Counted from the first letter of the stretch, positions 49,341 through 60,250 are shown. The stretch: DNA of 64,000 bases from Salipiger bermudensis HTCC2601 (GCF_000153725.1 NZ_DS022276.1:1727687-1791686), one strand, 5' to 3'. A program made the numbers and translations. The notes: generated from the letters alone by a model not told the origin.

Positions 49341-50167
49341 GCTTCGAGGGCAGCTATCTCGGCGCCAATGACCGGATCTCGGATCAGGCGATCATGGAAT
49401 GCAAGATCTGCTGGACGCCCTACGATCCGGCCGAGGGCGACGACACGCGGCAGGTCGAGCCCGGCACGCCATTCCACGCCCTGCCGGAGGACTGGTCCTG
49501 CCCGAACTGCTCGGGGCCCAAGGAGCAGTTCATGGTGCTCGAGGATCCTGGCGCGGCGGACCTGCTCGAGGCTACCCGCATCCGCGAGGTCACCGACCGG
49601 CTGGTGGCGGATTTCCGGGAGGTCTACAACGCCAAGATGCGCGACGTGCCGATCGTCAACAAGGCGCTGCAGGTCGAGGCGATCGATTTCCGCAAGCACG
49701 GCGACTGGCTGCTCGGCGTGCTGGTCAGCCCGTGGTTCATGAACCTCGTGGCTCTGCCTGATGCCGGGCAGGACTGGTCCGGGCTGCGTGCCGGCGACAA
49801 GGAGGTGATTTCCTTCCCGTCCGGCGACTACGAGTTCATCCACAACAGCCGCGAGCTGACGGGGGGCTACAAGGCCTGCTCTCTGTTCTCGCCGATGCAC
49901 GAATTCACCCGCCAGAAGGATGCCACCGATGTCGCCCGCGCGGTGATGGTGGCGCTGTTCCAGGAGGAGCACCGCGCCGAGACCGACCGCGCCGCCGAGA
50001 TCCGGGCCTCCCGCGAGGCCGAGCTGGCCGCGGCCGAAGAGGGCGCGCAAGAGGCTGTGCAGGAGATCGGGGAGGCGGCGCTCGACGCGGCCCCCTCGCG
50101 CCGCACGGTGATCACCGGCGGTCTGTCGCACGACGTGCAGGACACGCAGGAACAGGGCGCAGGCTGA
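49337..50167 (+). CDS. hupJ: rubredoxin-HupJ fusion, hydrogenase assembly protein
   Basis: The 276-residue protein has an N-terminal rubredoxin domain with C22-x2-C25 (CKIC) and C55-x2-C58 (CPNC), joined to a HybE/HupJ domain (RLVADFREVYNAKMRDVPIVNKALQVEAIDF, WLLGVLVSPWFMNLVALP, YEFIHNSRELTGGYKACSLFSPMHEF). In some bacteria these are separate genes hupI and hupJ. Rubredoxin is needed for the small subunit under air. The C-terminal about 60 residues are Ala/Glu-rich and helical. Confidence 0.93.
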   Translation: MSFEGSYLGANDRISDQAIMECKICWTPYDPAEGDDTRQVEPGTPFHALPEDWSCPNCSGPKEQFMVLEDPGAADLLEATRIREVTDRLVADFREVYNAKMRDVPIVNKALQVEAIDFRKHGDWLLGVLVSPWFMNLVALPDAGQDWSGLRAGDKEVISFPSGDYEFIHNSRELTGGYKACSLFSPMHEFTRQKDATDVARAVMVALFQEEHRAETDRAAEIRASREAELAAAEEGAQEAVQEIGEAALDAAPSRRTVITGGLSHDVQDTQEQGAG

Positions 50168-51060
50168 TGCTGGACACGCGCCCCGCACCCAGGCTTGTCG
50201 CCCAGCCCGCCCCCGGTCTCCCGGTCGCGCGGCTGGTGCTCGGCAAGCCGCTCGACGAGGTCGAGGCGCTTCTCCCCCGCCTCTTCAACCTCTGTCGCGG
50301 GGCGCAGGCGGCGGCGGTCTCAGCCGCTCTTGGACGGGCCGATGACGGGACCGCCGCCGCCGAAATCGCGCGGGACGTGCTGCGCGACCACCTCCTCAAG
50401 CTTCACGCCAGCTGGCCGGCGCTGCTGGGCCTTGCGCCGCGGGCGCTGCCCGACGACTGGCGCGGAGGGGGCCACGGGCTTCTCGCGGCGCTCTTCGGTC
50501 CTGACGCCGAAGCGCCCGCGACCCCGGCAGCGTTCGACGTCTTTCTCGCGAGCAACCGCCCTGCAGCGGTGCCGCTGGCCTGCATTGCGCAGCGCTTTGC
50601 CCCCGGCGAGGCGGTGTCCGAGGGCCTGCCCGCGCCGGATGGCCAGACGCTCTGGCGGCGCGGGGCCTGCGAGAACTCGGTCGCAGCGCGCCACCTTTCG
50701 CACCCGGTGATGCGGGCGCTCGAGACCAGTCACGGGCGCGGCCCGCTCTGGCGCGCCGCGGCCCGGCTCTACGATATCGAGGCGGCGGCGCTCGGCCGGC
50801 TGCCGGCGCTCGAGGTCGCGAAGGGCCGGGCGCTTGTGCCGGCGGCGCGCGGGACCTATGCCATTCACATGCAAGTGGAAAACGGCCACGTCACCGGCTT
50901 CGACCGGGTCACGCCCACCGATGCGCTGCTGGCGCAGGGCGGCATTCTCGCGCGCAGCCTCGCGACTTTGCCGGCAGAAAAGACCAGCCTTGGCGCGCTG
51001 CTGCTTGACATTCTCGACCCGTGCAGCCCGGTGCGGCTGCGGGAGGTGATCGATGCATGA
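50167..51060 (+). CDS. hupK: hydrogenase scaffold/assembly protein HupK
   Basis: The 297-residue HupK is related to the large subunit but has lost the metal site. The N-terminal LFNLCRGAQ corresponds to the first CxxC motif and the C-terminal [12 protein letters not shown] to the second, each with one cysteine left. HupK may act as a scaffold for cofactor insertion. It begins on the last base of hupJ and overlaps hypA by 8 bases. Confidence 0.92.
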   Translation: MLDTRPAPRLVAQPAPGLPVARLVLGKPLDEVEALLPRLFNLCRGAQAAAVSAALGRADDGTAAAEIARDVLRDHLLKLHASWPALLGLAPRALPDDWRGGGHGLLAALFGPDAEAPATPAAFDVFLASNRPAAVPLACIAQRFAPGEAVSEGLPAPDGQTLWRRGACENSVAARHLSHPVMRALETSHGRGPLWRAAARLYDIEAAALGRLPALEVAKGRALVPAARGTYAIHMQVENGHVTGFDRVTPTDALLAQGGILARSLATLPAEKTSLGALLLDILDPCSPVRLREVIDA

Positions 51061-51394
51061 GATGTCGCTCTGCGAAGGCATCCGCCGGGTTGTCGACCAG
51101 GCCGCCGCCGCGCCCGAGATCAATCGCGTCACCCGCGTGCGGCTCGAGATCGGCCGTTTCGCCGGGGTCGAGAAGCCGGCGCTGGAGTTCGCCTGGGAGG
51201 TCGTGATGCGCGGCTCCAAGGCCGAGGGCGCGGCGCTCGAGATGATCGACCTGCCGGGCCGCGCGCTCTGCTATGACTGCATGGAGACGGTGGAGATCGA
51301 CCACCGGCTCGATCCCTGCCCGACCTGCGGCGGCGGAAAGCTGATGCCCGACGGGGGCGACGAGATGAGAATCAAGGATATGGAGGTCATCTGA
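51053..51394 (+). CDS. hypA: nickel metallochaperone HypA
   Basis: The 113-residue protein starts [10 protein letters not shown], whose His2 binds nickel, and has two CxxC zinc motifs (CYDC, CPTC). It delivers nickel with HypB to HupL and HupV. It shares one base with hypB. Confidence 0.96.
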   Translation: MHEMSLCEGIRRVVDQAAAAPEINRVTRVRLEIGRFAGVEKPALEFAWEVVMRGSKAEGAALEMIDLPGRALCYDCMETVEIDHRLDPCPTCGGGKLMPDGGDEMRIKDMEVI

Positions 51395-52290
51395 TGTGCA
51401 CGGTTTGCGGCTGCAGCGGCAGCACGGTCGAAGGGCATTCGCACGATCACGGCGCGGGGCATACGCACGACCACGGGCATGATCATGCCCATGCCCATGC
51501 CCATGGCGATGGCCACCACCATCACCACCATGACCACGGCCATCACCATCATCACGGCGCCCATGGCGACATTCATTTCGGCACAGGCGCCGCCGGCGTG
51601 GCAGTTGGCAACATGAGCCAGGAACGGCTGATCGAGATCGAGACCGGCATCCTGTCGGAAAACGACCGCTACGCCGCGGCCAATCGCGCCCGGCTCGCGG
51701 GGCAGGGCGTATTTTCCGTCAACCTCGTCTCCTCGCCGGGCTCGGGCAAGACCACGCTGCTCTGCGCCACCATCCGCGCGATGGGGGGCGATGTCGCCGT
51801 CATCGAGGGCGACCAGCAGACCAGCAACGATGCCGACCGCATCCGCGAGACCGGGGCGCCTGCGGTTCAGGTCAACACCGGCAAGGGCTGCCATCTCGAC
51901 GGCCACATGGTCGGCCACGCGCTCGACCACCTGCATCTGCATGACGATGCGACGCTGTTCATCGAGAACGTCGGCAACCTTGTCTGCCCCGCCGCCTTCG
52001 ACCTTGGCGAAGATGCCAAGGTGGCGATCCTGTCGGTCACCGAGGGCGAGGACAAGCCGCTGAAATACCCCGACATGTTCACCGCGGCGCGCATCGCGCT
52101 GCTGAACAAGGTCGATCTTGCGCCGCATTGCGATGTCGATCTCGAGCTCTACGAGGCCAATCTGCGCCGGGTGAACCCCACCATCGAGGTGATCCGGGTC
52201 TCGGCCCGCACCGGCGAGGGGCTCGAGCAGTGGATCGGCTGGCTGCGCAGCGAGGCGGCGGCCAAGCGTCTCGCGCAGGCGGCGGAGTAA
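51394..52290 (+). CDS. hypB: nickel-inserting GTPase HypB with His-rich N-terminus
   Basis: The 298-residue HypB has an N-terminal CTVCGC motif, then a histidine-rich stretch (about 15-60) holding 25 histidines. The G domain has Walker [23 protein letters not shown] and NKVDLAPH. The His-rich segment allows nickel storage as well as GTP-driven insertion. Confidence 0.97.
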   Translation: MCTVCGCSGSTVEGHSHDHGAGHTHDHGHDHAHAHAHGDGHHHHHHDHGHHHHHGAHGDIHFGTGAAGVAVGNMSQERLIEIETGILSENDRYAAANRARLAGQGVFSVNLVSSPGSGKTTLLCATIRAMGGDVAVIEGDQQTSNDADRIRETGAPAVQVNTGKGCHLDGHMVGHALDHLHLHDDATLFIENVGNLVCPAAFDLGEDAKVAILSVTEGEDKPLKYPDMFTAARIALLNKVDLAPHCDVDLELYEANLRRVNPTIEVIRVSARTGEGLEQWIGWLRSEAAAKRLAQAAE

Positions 52291-52295
52291 CGCGT

Positions 52296-53786
52296 ATGTC
52301 CGACGGCACGCTTCCCACCGTTCTGGTCGTCGATGACGAGCCGTTCTCGGTCGCCTCCATGCGTATGGCGCTGGAGGACGATTTCAACGTGCTTGAAGCC
52401 ACCGACGCGGAGGCGGCGTGGCGCCTGCTCGAGGAGAACTGGGTGCAGGTGGTGGTCTCGGACCAGCGCATGCCGGGGCGCACCGGGGTCGAGCTGCTCT
52501 CGGACGTGCGCGACCGCTGGCCCGAGACGGTGCGCATTATCGTCACCGGTTATACCGAGAGCTCGGACATGATCGACGCCATCAACAAGGCGGGGATCTA
52601 CCAGTTCATCACCAAGCCGTGGCATCCCGAGCAGTTCCTGATGGCGGTGCGAAACGCCGCGCGGCTCTTCGAGCTGAGCCGCGAGCACGAGCGCATGAGC
52701 CTCGAGATGCGCTACCTCGGCAACACCGCGACGCAGAAGATGCAGGCCCGGCGTCAGCAGGCGCAGGAGGCGGCGGGGTTCGACAAGGTGCTGCGCGGCA
52801 CCGGCAGCCCTCTGAACCCGACCATCGCGCTGGCGCGGCAATATGCCAGCTTCGAGGTGCCGGTGCTGATCACCGGCGAGGCGGGCACGGGCAAGGGTGA
52901 TCTGGCCCGCGCCATGCACTACGGCTCGCTGCGCGCCGACCGGCCGTTCTACAAGCTCAATTGCGCCGGCATGTCCGACGAGGTGCTGGCCGCCGAGCTC
53001 TTCGGGGCCAAGCGCGGCGCGGTTCCGGGCGCGGTGCAGGCCCGGGCGGGACTGTTGCAGAAGGCCGACCGAGGCACGCTTTTCCTCAACGGTGTCGATG
53101 CGCTCAGCCCGGCGATGCAGCTGCAGCTCCTGCACCTCGTGACCGAGGGCAGTTTTCAGCCGGTGGGCGGGCACGAGACCCTGCAAAGCGGCGCGCGGCT
53201 GCTCTTCGGCACCCATCGCGACCTGCGGGCGATGATCCAGCGCGGCCAGTTCCGCAGCGACCTGTTCTTCGAGATGGCGGTGACCGAGCTGGCGATCCCG
53301 GCGCTGCGCAGCCGCGTCCCCGACATCCCGCTGCTGGCCGAGCGCATGTTGCACGAGGCGGCCGAGCTGCACGGCAAGCCGGTGCGCGGCATCGCCCGCC
53401 CGGCGCTGGCCTTCCTCGAGAGCTATGACTGGCCGGGCAACCTGCCCGAGCTGCGCAACGAGGTGACCCGGATGCTGATCCTCGCGCAGGACATGACGCT
53501 GGGGCCGGAGCTGATCTCGCGCCACATCCTGCAGGCGGGCAAACACGGCGAGCGCGCCGAGGGGGCCGAGCTGCCGGCGAGCGGCACCGATCTGTGCACG
53601 CTGGAAGGCACCCTGAAGGAGCGCGTCGAGCTGATGGAGATGCGCATCCTCGGCGAGACGCTGACCCGGCTGAAATGGAACAAGTCGAAGGCGGCGGCAG
53701 AGCTCGGTCTCAGCCGCGTCGGGCTTCGGGCAAAGCTGGACCGCTACGGCATCGAGCCGCACGCATCCGTATCGGAGGAGGACTGA
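52296..53786 (+). CDS. hupR: hydrogenase response regulator HupR (NtrC type)
   Basis: The 496-residue regulator has a receiver domain (VVDDEP, SDQRMP with phosphoacceptor D56, TKPW), an AAA+ domain with GEAGTGKG, and a Fis-type helix-turn-helix ([19 protein letters not shown]). The loop that in sigma-54 activators reads GAFTGA is here GAVPGA. R. capsulatus HupR is known to work with sigma-70 and to activate when unphosphorylated. The ATG at 52296 starts 5 bases past hypB. Confidence 0.95.
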   Translation: MSDGTLPTVLVVDDEPFSVASMRMALEDDFNVLEATDAEAAWRLLEENWVQVVVSDQRMPGRTGVELLSDVRDRWPETVRIIVTGYTESSDMIDAINKAGIYQFITKPWHPEQFLMAVRNAARLFELSREHERMSLEMRYLGNTATQKMQARRQQAQEAAGFDKVLRGTGSPLNPTIALARQYASFEVPVLITGEAGTGKGDLARAMHYGSLRADRPFYKLNCAGMSDEVLAAELFGAKRGAVPGAVQARAGLLQKADRGTLFLNGVDALSPAMQLQLLHLVTEGSFQPVGGHETLQSGARLLFGTHRDLRAMIQRGQFRSDLFFEMAVTELAIPALRSRVPDIPLLAERMLHEAAELHGKPVRGIARPALAFLESYDWPGNLPELRNEVTRMLILAQDMTLGPELISRHILQAGKHGERAEGAELPASGTDLCTLEGTLKERVELMEMRILGETLTRLKWNKSKAAAELGLSRVGLRAKLDRYGIEPHASVSEED

Positions 53787-53789
53787 GCC

Positions 53790-54098
53790 ATGTGTCTGGG
53801 CATTCCCGGCCAGATCACCGAGATAACCGACCCATCCCGCCTGATGGCGATGGCCGATGTCTCCGGGGTCAAGCGAGAGGTGAGCCTCGCCCCGGTCGCC
53901 GACCGCCCGCTCGAGGCGCTGGTGGGCGAGTGGGTGCTGATCCACGTGGGCTTCGCCATGGCGGTGATCGACGAACACGAGGCCGCCGAGACGCTCGAGG
54001 CGCTGCGCGGCCTCGGCGAGGCGCAGGAGGCGCTCGAAGCGATGGAAGAGGGTGCGCGGGCCTTTGATGAGCCCGCCAAGGTGGAGGCGGCGCAATGA
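53790..54098 (+). CDS. hypC: hydrogenase maturation chaperone HypC
   Basis: The 102-residue protein begins MCLGIPGQI, the HypC signature, and includes GEWVLIHVGFAMAVIDEHEA. It shuttles the Fe(CN)2CO group between HypD and the large subunit. It overlaps hypD by 4 bases. Confidence 0.96.
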   Translation: MCLGIPGQITEITDPSRLMAMADVSGVKREVSLAPVADRPLEALVGEWVLIHVGFAMAVIDEHEAAETLEALRGLGEAQEALEAMEEGARAFDEPAKVEAAQ

Positions 54099-55237
54099 GA
54101 TATGTCGAGGAATTCCGCGATCCCAAGGCCGCCAAGGGCGTGTTGGCGGCCATCGCCCGCGTCGCGGACGAGATCGGCGCCACCCGCGACGCGCCAGTGC
54201 GCATCATGGAGATCTGCGGCGGGCACACCCACGCGATCTTCCGCTACGGGCTCGACAAGCTGGTGCATGAGGGCATCGAGTTCATCCACGGCCCGGGCTG
54301 CCCGGTCTGCGTTCTGCCGATGAGCCGGGTGGATGAATGCGTCGAGATCGCCGAGCGTCCGGGCGTCATCTTCACCACCTTCGGCGATGCCATGCGGGTG
54401 CCGGGCTCGCGCAAGTCGCTGATGCAGGCCAAGGCCGATGGCTGCGACATCCGCATGGTCTATTCGCCGCTCGACGCGCTCGAGCTGGCGCGGCGCAACC
54501 CCGACCGCGAGGTGGTGTTCTTCGGTCTCGGCTTCGAGACCACGACCCCCTCGACCGCGCTGACCCTGCAGCAGGCGGCGCGCGAGGAGATCGGGAGTTT
54601 CAGCGTGTTCTGCAACCACATCACCGTGCCGCCGCCGATCAAGGCGTTGCTCGATGATCCGCACATGCAGCTCGACGGCTTCGTCGGGCCGGGCCATGTC
54701 TCGATGGTGATCGGCATCCACCCCTATGACTTCATCGCCCGCGATTACGGCAAGCCCATCGCCGTGGCCGGGTTCGAGCCGCTCGACCTGCTGCAATCGG
54801 TGCTCATGGTGCTCGAGCAGATCCGCGACGGACGGGCGGAGGTGGAAAACCAGTATGCCCGCGTGGTGCCAGAGCATGGCAACCCGGTCTCGCTCGCCGC
54901 CATTGCCGATGTCTACGAGGAGCGCCCGTCCTTCGAGTGGCGGGGCTTGGGCGAGATCGACGCCTCCGGCCTGCGCATCCGCGAGGCCTATCGCGCCTGG
55001 GATGCGGAGGAGAAATTCGGCATCGGCTACGCGGTGGGGCGGAAAAAGGTCGAGGAGCCCGAGGGCTGCGCCTGCGGCGCGGTGATGACGGGCCGGATCA
55101 AGCCGACCGCCTGCCCGCAATTCGGCCGCGGCTGCAGGCCCGACATGCCTCTGGGTGCGTTGATGGTGTCGTCCGAGGGGGCTTGCGCCGCCTACTGGAC
55201 CTATGGCGGCGCGCGCGTGGTGGAGCCGGCGGAATGA
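54095..55237 (+). CDS. hypD: hydrogenase maturation iron-sulfur protein HypD
   Basis: The 380-residue HypD has the motifs ICGGHTHAIFRYGL, GPGCPVCVLP, FTTFGDAMRVPGS, GFETTTPSTA, GPGHVS and the 4Fe-4S cysteines of EGCACGAVMTGRIKPTACPQFGRGC. It assembles the Fe(CN)2CO moiety with HypC and HypE. Confidence 0.97.
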   Translation: MRYVEEFRDPKAAKGVLAAIARVADEIGATRDAPVRIMEICGGHTHAIFRYGLDKLVHEGIEFIHGPGCPVCVLPMSRVDECVEIAERPGVIFTTFGDAMRVPGSRKSLMQAKADGCDIRMVYSPLDALELARRNPDREVVFFGLGFETTTPSTALTLQQAAREEIGSFSVFCNHITVPPPIKALLDDPHMQLDGFVGPGHVSMVIGIHPYDFIARDYGKPIAVAGFEPLDLLQSVLMVLEQIRDGRAEVENQYARVVPEHGNPVSLAAIADVYEERPSFEWRGLGEIDASGLRIREAYRAWDAEEKFGIGYAVGRKKVEEPEGCACGAVMTGRIKPTACPQFGRGCRPDMPLGALMVSSEGACAAYWTYGGARVVEPAE

Positions 55238-56277
55238 ACATGGCCTCTAAACCCTCCCGCCTGCGCGGCGACCGCGTGACGCTGGCCCATGGCGGCGGCG
55301 GGCGTGCGATGCGTGACCTGATCGAAGAGGTCTTTACGCAGGTCTTCCAGCCCGAAAGCGGCGAGGATCAGGCCCGGCTGATGCATGACGCGCTGCAGGT
55401 CAAGGGCGCGCGGCTGGCCTTCACCACCGACAGCTACGTGGTCACCCCGGTGGAGTTCCCCGGCGGCGATATCGGCAAGCTCGCCGTCTGCGGCACGGTC
55501 AATGATCTTGCGGTGGGCGGGGCGGAGCCGCTCTGGCTCTCGGCCTCTTTCATCATCGAGGAAGGCTGCGAGATCGCGCTCCTGCGCCGGATCGTTGCCA
55601 GCATGGCGCGCGAGGCCGAGGCGGCTGGGGTGCGGATCGTCACCGGAGACACCAAGGTGGTCGAGAAGGGCTCTTGCGACACGGTGTTCATCACCACGTC
55701 GGGCGTCGGCGTGATCCCGGCGGGGCGCGATCTGGGGGCGGCGCATATCCGGCCCGGCGACGTGGCCATCGTCAACGGCGTGCTGGGCGATCACGGCGCG
55801 ACCATCCTCGCGGCGCGGGGCGATCTGGCGCTCTCGGCGCCCTTGCAGTCCGACTGCCAAGCGCTCGGCCACCTGATGGCGGCGGTGGCCGAGGCCTGCC
55901 CTGACCTGCGCGCGGCGCGGGATGCCACGCGCGGCGGGCTGGCTTCGGCACTGAACGAGATGGCCGAGGCGGCGGGTGTGTCGGTGGAGCTCGACGAGGC
56001 AGCGCTGCCACTGCGCCCGGAGGTCAAGGGAATGTGCGAGATACTCGGCCTCGATCCGCTCTACCTCGCCAACGAGGGCGCGCTGGTGCTTTTCGTACCC
56101 GAGGCCGAGGCCGAGGCAGCACTGGCGGCGATGCGCTCGGTCGAGGCGGGGCGGGAGGCGGTGGTCGTCGGGCGCGCGGTGGAGAAGGGCAGCGTGCCGG
56201 TGCGGATGCGCTCGGCCTTCGGCGGCACGCGGATCGTCGACATGCTGGTCGGAGAGCAGTTGCCGCGGATCTGTTGA
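55234..56277 (+). CDS. hypE: hydrogenase maturation protein HypE
   Basis: The 347-residue HypE starts MNMASKPS at the ATG overlapping the hypD stop (ATGA). It contains LAHGGGGRAMRDLI, the PurM-like FTTDSYVVTPVEFPGGDIGKLAVCGTVNDLAVGGA, and ends with LPRIC, the C-terminal cysteine that carries the cyano group. It dehydrates the HypF-made carboxamide. It closes the hup/hyp locus. Confidence 0.97.
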   Translation: MNMASKPSRLRGDRVTLAHGGGGRAMRDLIEEVFTQVFQPESGEDQARLMHDALQVKGARLAFTTDSYVVTPVEFPGGDIGKLAVCGTVNDLAVGGAEPLWLSASFIIEEGCEIALLRRIVASMAREAEAAGVRIVTGDTKVVEKGSCDTVFITTSGVGVIPAGRDLGAAHIRPGDVAIVNGVLGDHGATILAARGDLALSAPLQSDCQALGHLMAAVAEACPDLRAARDATRGGLASALNEMAEAAGVSVELDEAALPLRPEVKGMCEILGLDPLYLANEGALVLFVPEAEAEAALAAMRSVEAGREAVVVGRAVEKGSVPVRMRSAFGGTRIVDMLVGEQLPRIC

Positions 56278-56574
56278 GCGGGCCGCCGCGCTTGGGGCCA
56301 CGCGGCATCTGAGTGGTGCCCGCGCGGAATCAAGGCCGCAGGCCGCCGCGCATCGGTCATGCCGGAGGCATGCCTTCGGCATGACCCGCCCCCTCGGGCC
56401 GGCGATTTGGTTGGGCTGGGTGCTCAGCTTTGAGGCCCGTCGGACTTGGCATCGATAGATCGAGGGATTCTTAGGGCGGATCGCCACCCCGCGGACCGGC
56501 GTTGCGCGGCGGCGTCCCGGCGTAGGGTCCATAAAGGATGCCCTAACAGGGGAAGTGAGGCCGCGGTCTTTGCC
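56278..56574. other. gene-free gap between hypE and the siderophore operon with a nested palindrome
   Basis: No gene is apparent. The segment at 56356-56385 is a nested palindrome (gtcatgccg with cggcatgac, enclosing aggcatgcct) that could fold into a hairpin on both strands between convergent genes. No T-run follows, so it is a weak terminator at best. Confidence 0.5.
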
Positions 56575-57326
<752 letters not shown>

Positions 57327-57330
<4 letters not shown>

Positions 57331-58271
57331 CGACGTCTCCGTTTCAGCACGAGGAAGAGGAACACCAGCCCGCCGAAGAACTCGACGATCACCGCCAGCG
57401 CCGACTGGCTGCCGAGCAGGCGTTCGAACAGGAACTGGCCGGCGACGAGGATCAGCGCACCGAGGATTGCCGCCGCTGGCAGCAGGACGGCGTGACGGTG
57501 GCTGCCGGTCACCTGCCGCGCAAGGCTGGCGGTGAGCAGGCCGAGGAAGGTGATCGGCCCGACCAACGCGGTCGAGACCGAGACCATCGCGGCCATCAGC
57601 AGCAGCGCCGTCATCACCACGCGGTCGTGGTTGAGCCCGAGCCCGCGCGCGGTGTCGCGCCCGAGCCCGGCGACGTCGAGCGCCGGGGCCATGCGCAGCG
57701 CCACCGCCATCGCGGCGAGCAGCACCACGGCGGAGAAGGTCAGCTGCTGCGGATCGACCCGGCCGAAGCTGGCGAACATCGCCTGTTGCACGACGGCGAA
57801 ATCCGACGGGTCCATCAACCGCTGCACCATGCTCGACAGTCCACGCAGCAGAACGCCGAGGATGATGCCCGTGAGGATCATCCGGGTGATGTCTCGCGCA
57901 TCGCGGCGCAGCAGCAGGCCGAAGAGCGCCACCGAGGCGACGCCGAGGGCGGCGACCTCCATCAGGAAGCGCGGCCCGGCGGGGATCGCGGCGGCACCGA
58001 CGCCGCCCAGCAGCAGCACCAGCAACGTCTGCATCAGCACGAAAAGGGCGTCGAAGCCCACGAGCCCCGGGGTCAGCAGCCGGTTGCCGGCGACGGTCTG
58101 GAACAGCACTGTCGCGGCTCCGGTGGCGGCGCCGACGCAGACCAGCGCCCCGAGCTTGGCGGCGCGCAGCCCGAGGATGAAGCCCACCGGCTGGCGCAGT
58201 TGCCACGCCAGGAAGGCGCCGCAGAGCACCAGCAGCGCGAGACCGAGCCAGAGGACGCGACGCTCAGCCAT
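57327..58271 (-). CDS. siderophore ABC transporter permease (FecCD family), second subunit
   Basis: The 314-residue protein has about 8-9 membrane spans and FecCD motifs (GAATGAATVLFQTVAGNRLLTPGLVGFDALFVL, GPITFLGLL). The start at 58271 (MAERRVLWL) overlaps the other permease by 8 bases; a frame extending 20 residues further upstream has no family match. The asparagine/threonine-rich TVAGNRLLTPGLVG motif is as in FatC/YclO partners. Confidence 0.92.
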
Positions 58272-59199
58272 GACGGCGCGCCGGGGCCGCGTGCAGCAGC
58301 CAGAGGAAGACGCCGGCGCCGAACACCGCAACGACGGTGGCGGCGGGGATCTCGAACGGGTAGCGGATGGCGCGGCCGATGATGTCGGCTGTCAGCAGCA
58401 GGATGCCGCCGCCCACGGCAATCAGCGGCAGGTTGGCGCGCAGGTTGTCGCCGCGCCAGCGCGCGATCAGGTTCGGCGCCACGAGCCCGACGAAGGGAAA
58501 CCCGCCCACGGTGACCAGCACCAGCGCGGTGATCACCGACACCACCACCAGTCCCAGCGCCCGGGTCTGCGCATAGTCGAGGCCGAGGCTGCGGGCCTGC
58601 GCCTCGCCGAGCCCGAGAATGGTGATGCGGTCGGCGATGACATAGAGCAGCACCGCCAGCGCCGCGATCGCCCAGAGCCATTCGTAGCGCCCGATCATCA
58701 CGCCCGAGAACTCGCCGAGCTGCCAGGCGCCGAGGAACTGCATCAGGTCGGTGGCCCAGGCGATGTAGACGCAGATCGCGCCGATGATGCCGCCATAGAC
58801 GATGCCCACGATGGGCAGCAGCATCGGATCCTCGCGGGGCAGCCGTGCCGCCAGCGCGAGGTAGCCCGCCATGCCGGCCAGAGCCGAGGCCGCGGCGATC
58901 AGCATCTTGCCGGCCACCGCCAGTCCGGGGGCGATCAGCGTCACGGCAAGCAGACCCAGCATCGAGGCCTCGGGCGCGCCGGTCAGCGACGGCTCGACCA
59001 GCCGGTTCTGCACCACCTGCTGGACCACCACCCCCGCCAGCGCGAGGCCGGCGCCGGCAAGCAGCGCCGCGGCGGTGCGCGGGATGCGGCTCACCATCAG
59101 CAGCCAGCCGGCGTCATCGCCGAACGAGGCCGCCCCGAGCGACAGGCTGACCACGACGAGCGCGGCCAGCAGGGCGAAGGTGAGGGTCCAGAGGCGCAA
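58264..59199 (-). CDS. siderophore ABC transporter permease (FecCD family), first subunit
   Basis: The 311-residue permease has RIPRTAAALLAGAGLALAGVVVQQVVQNRLVEPSLTG and the conserved GGFPFVGLVAPNLIARWRGDNLR coupling loop. It pairs with the gene at 57327-58271. It lies 6 bases downstream of the binding-protein gene. Confidence 0.93.
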   Translation of the reverse strand: MRLWTLTFALLAALVVVSLSLGAASFGDDAGWLLMVSRIPRTAAALLAGAGLALAGVVVQQVVQNRLVEPSLTGAPEASMLGLLAVTLIAPGLAVAGKMLIAAASALAGMAGYLALAARLPREDPMLLPIVGIVYGGIIGAICVYIAWATDLMQFLGAWQLGEFSGVMIGRYEWLWAIAALAVLLYVIADRITILGLGEAQARSLGLDYAQTRALGLVVVSVITALVLVTVGGFPFVGLVAPNLIARWRGDNLRANLPLIAVGGGILLLTADIIGRAIRYPFEIPAATVVAVFGAGVFLWLLHAAPARRHG

Positions 59200-59205
59200 C
59201 TTGGT

Positions 59206-60114
59206 TCAGCTCTCGCTTGCGCCGCCGAAGGCCGAGATGATCTCGTCGAGCGTGTGCATCATCGAGCTGGCACCGCCGCCCGAGACATACATCGGCGCGG
59301 CGTCGAGATAGACGATCTGGCCTTCCTGCGCGGCGGTGCTGCGCGCCACGAGCGGGTTGTCGAGGGTCGAGGCGGCGGCCTCGCCATCGGCGCCGATGGC
59401 GGCGGCGCGGTCGATCACCAGCAGCCAGTCCGGGTCGGTCTCGGCGATGAACTCGAACGAGATCGCCTGCCCGTGGGTGTCGTCCGAGAGGCCTGGATGC
59501 GCTTCGGGCAGGTCGAGCGCGCCGTGCAGCCAGCCGAAACGGCTGTTGGCGCCATAGGCCGAGATCTTGCCGCCATTGGTCAGGATGATGAGACCGTCGC
59601 CCTTGCCCTCGACGGCGGCACGCGCCTCCTCGATCTTGGCGTCGAGGGCCTCGGTCAGCGTTGTGGCCTCGTCCTGCTTGTCGAACAGCGTGCCGAAGGC
59701 GGCGATCCGGTCGCGCGCCTGCGCCACCATGTCCTCGCCCCAGATCGTCATGTCGATGGTGGGGGCGATCTGGCTCAGCGGCTCGCGTTGCGCCGAAGAG
59801 CGCCCGCCGACCACGATCAGGTCGGGCTGCATCACCGCGAGCGCCTCGAAGTCGGGCTCGAACAGCGTGCCGACCACCTCGGCCGAGGTCTTCACCTTAT
59901 CGATGCCGTCGAGGTAGAGCGGGCTGGGCAGGCCGGCAATCGGCTGGCCGAGGGATGCGATGGTGTCGATCGCGGCCGGATCGAAGACGACGACGCTTTC
60001 GGGCGCATGGGGCACTTCGGTCGCGCCCGCAGCGGTCTCGACGGTCACATCATGGGCGAGGGCGGAGGCGGCAGAGGTGCAGGCAAACAGCCCTGCAAGC
60101 AGCAGAGGACGCAT
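59206..60114 (-). CDS. periplasmic siderophore-binding protein
   Basis: The 302-residue protein has a signal peptide (cleaved near ALA-HD) and the fold of FatB/YclQ/VctP binding proteins: PESVVVFDPAAIDTIASLGQPI, LFEPDFEALAVMQPDLIVVGGRSS, WLLVIDRAAAIG. There is no lipobox, as expected in Gram-negatives. By family it would bind a catecholate-type ferric siderophore; the exact ligand is unknown. It heads the minus-strand operon, divergent from the DUF2218 gene. Confidence 0.9.
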   Translation of the reverse strand: MRPLLLAGLFACTSAASALAHDVTVETAAGATEVPHAPESVVVFDPAAIDTIASLGQPIAGLPSPLYLDGIDKVKTSAEVVGTLFEPDFEALAVMQPDLIVVGGRSSAQREPLSQIAPTIDMTIWGEDMVAQARDRIAAFGTLFDKQDEATTLTEALDAKIEEARAAVEGKGDGLIILTNGGKISAYGANSRFGWLHGALDLPEAHPGLSDDTHGQAISFEFIAETDPDWLLVIDRAAAIGADGEAAASTLDNPLVARSTAAQEGQIVYLDAAPMYVSGGGASSMMHTLDEIISAFGGASES

Positions 60115-60218
60115 GGGGAGGCTCCCGGTCGTTGATGGGCGCGTGGCGTGGCGTCAGCCGGCTTCGCAAGGATGTTGGTCTGATAACGGATTGTTCTTCC
60201 GGCCTGCAATGCGTTAAC

Positions 60219-60233
60219 TGACATAAACAATCA
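60219..60233. promoter_or_regulatory. TGA-N9-TCA iron-box-like site
   Basis: The sequence TGACATAAACAATCA fits the TGA-N9-TCA pattern described for RirA-type iron regulators in alphaproteobacteria. It lies in the divergent region of two iron-linked units, 18 bases upstream of the DUF2218 start and in an AT-rich stretch. Confidence 0.5.
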
Positions 60234-60250
60234 ACTTTTGGAGTGCAGCC

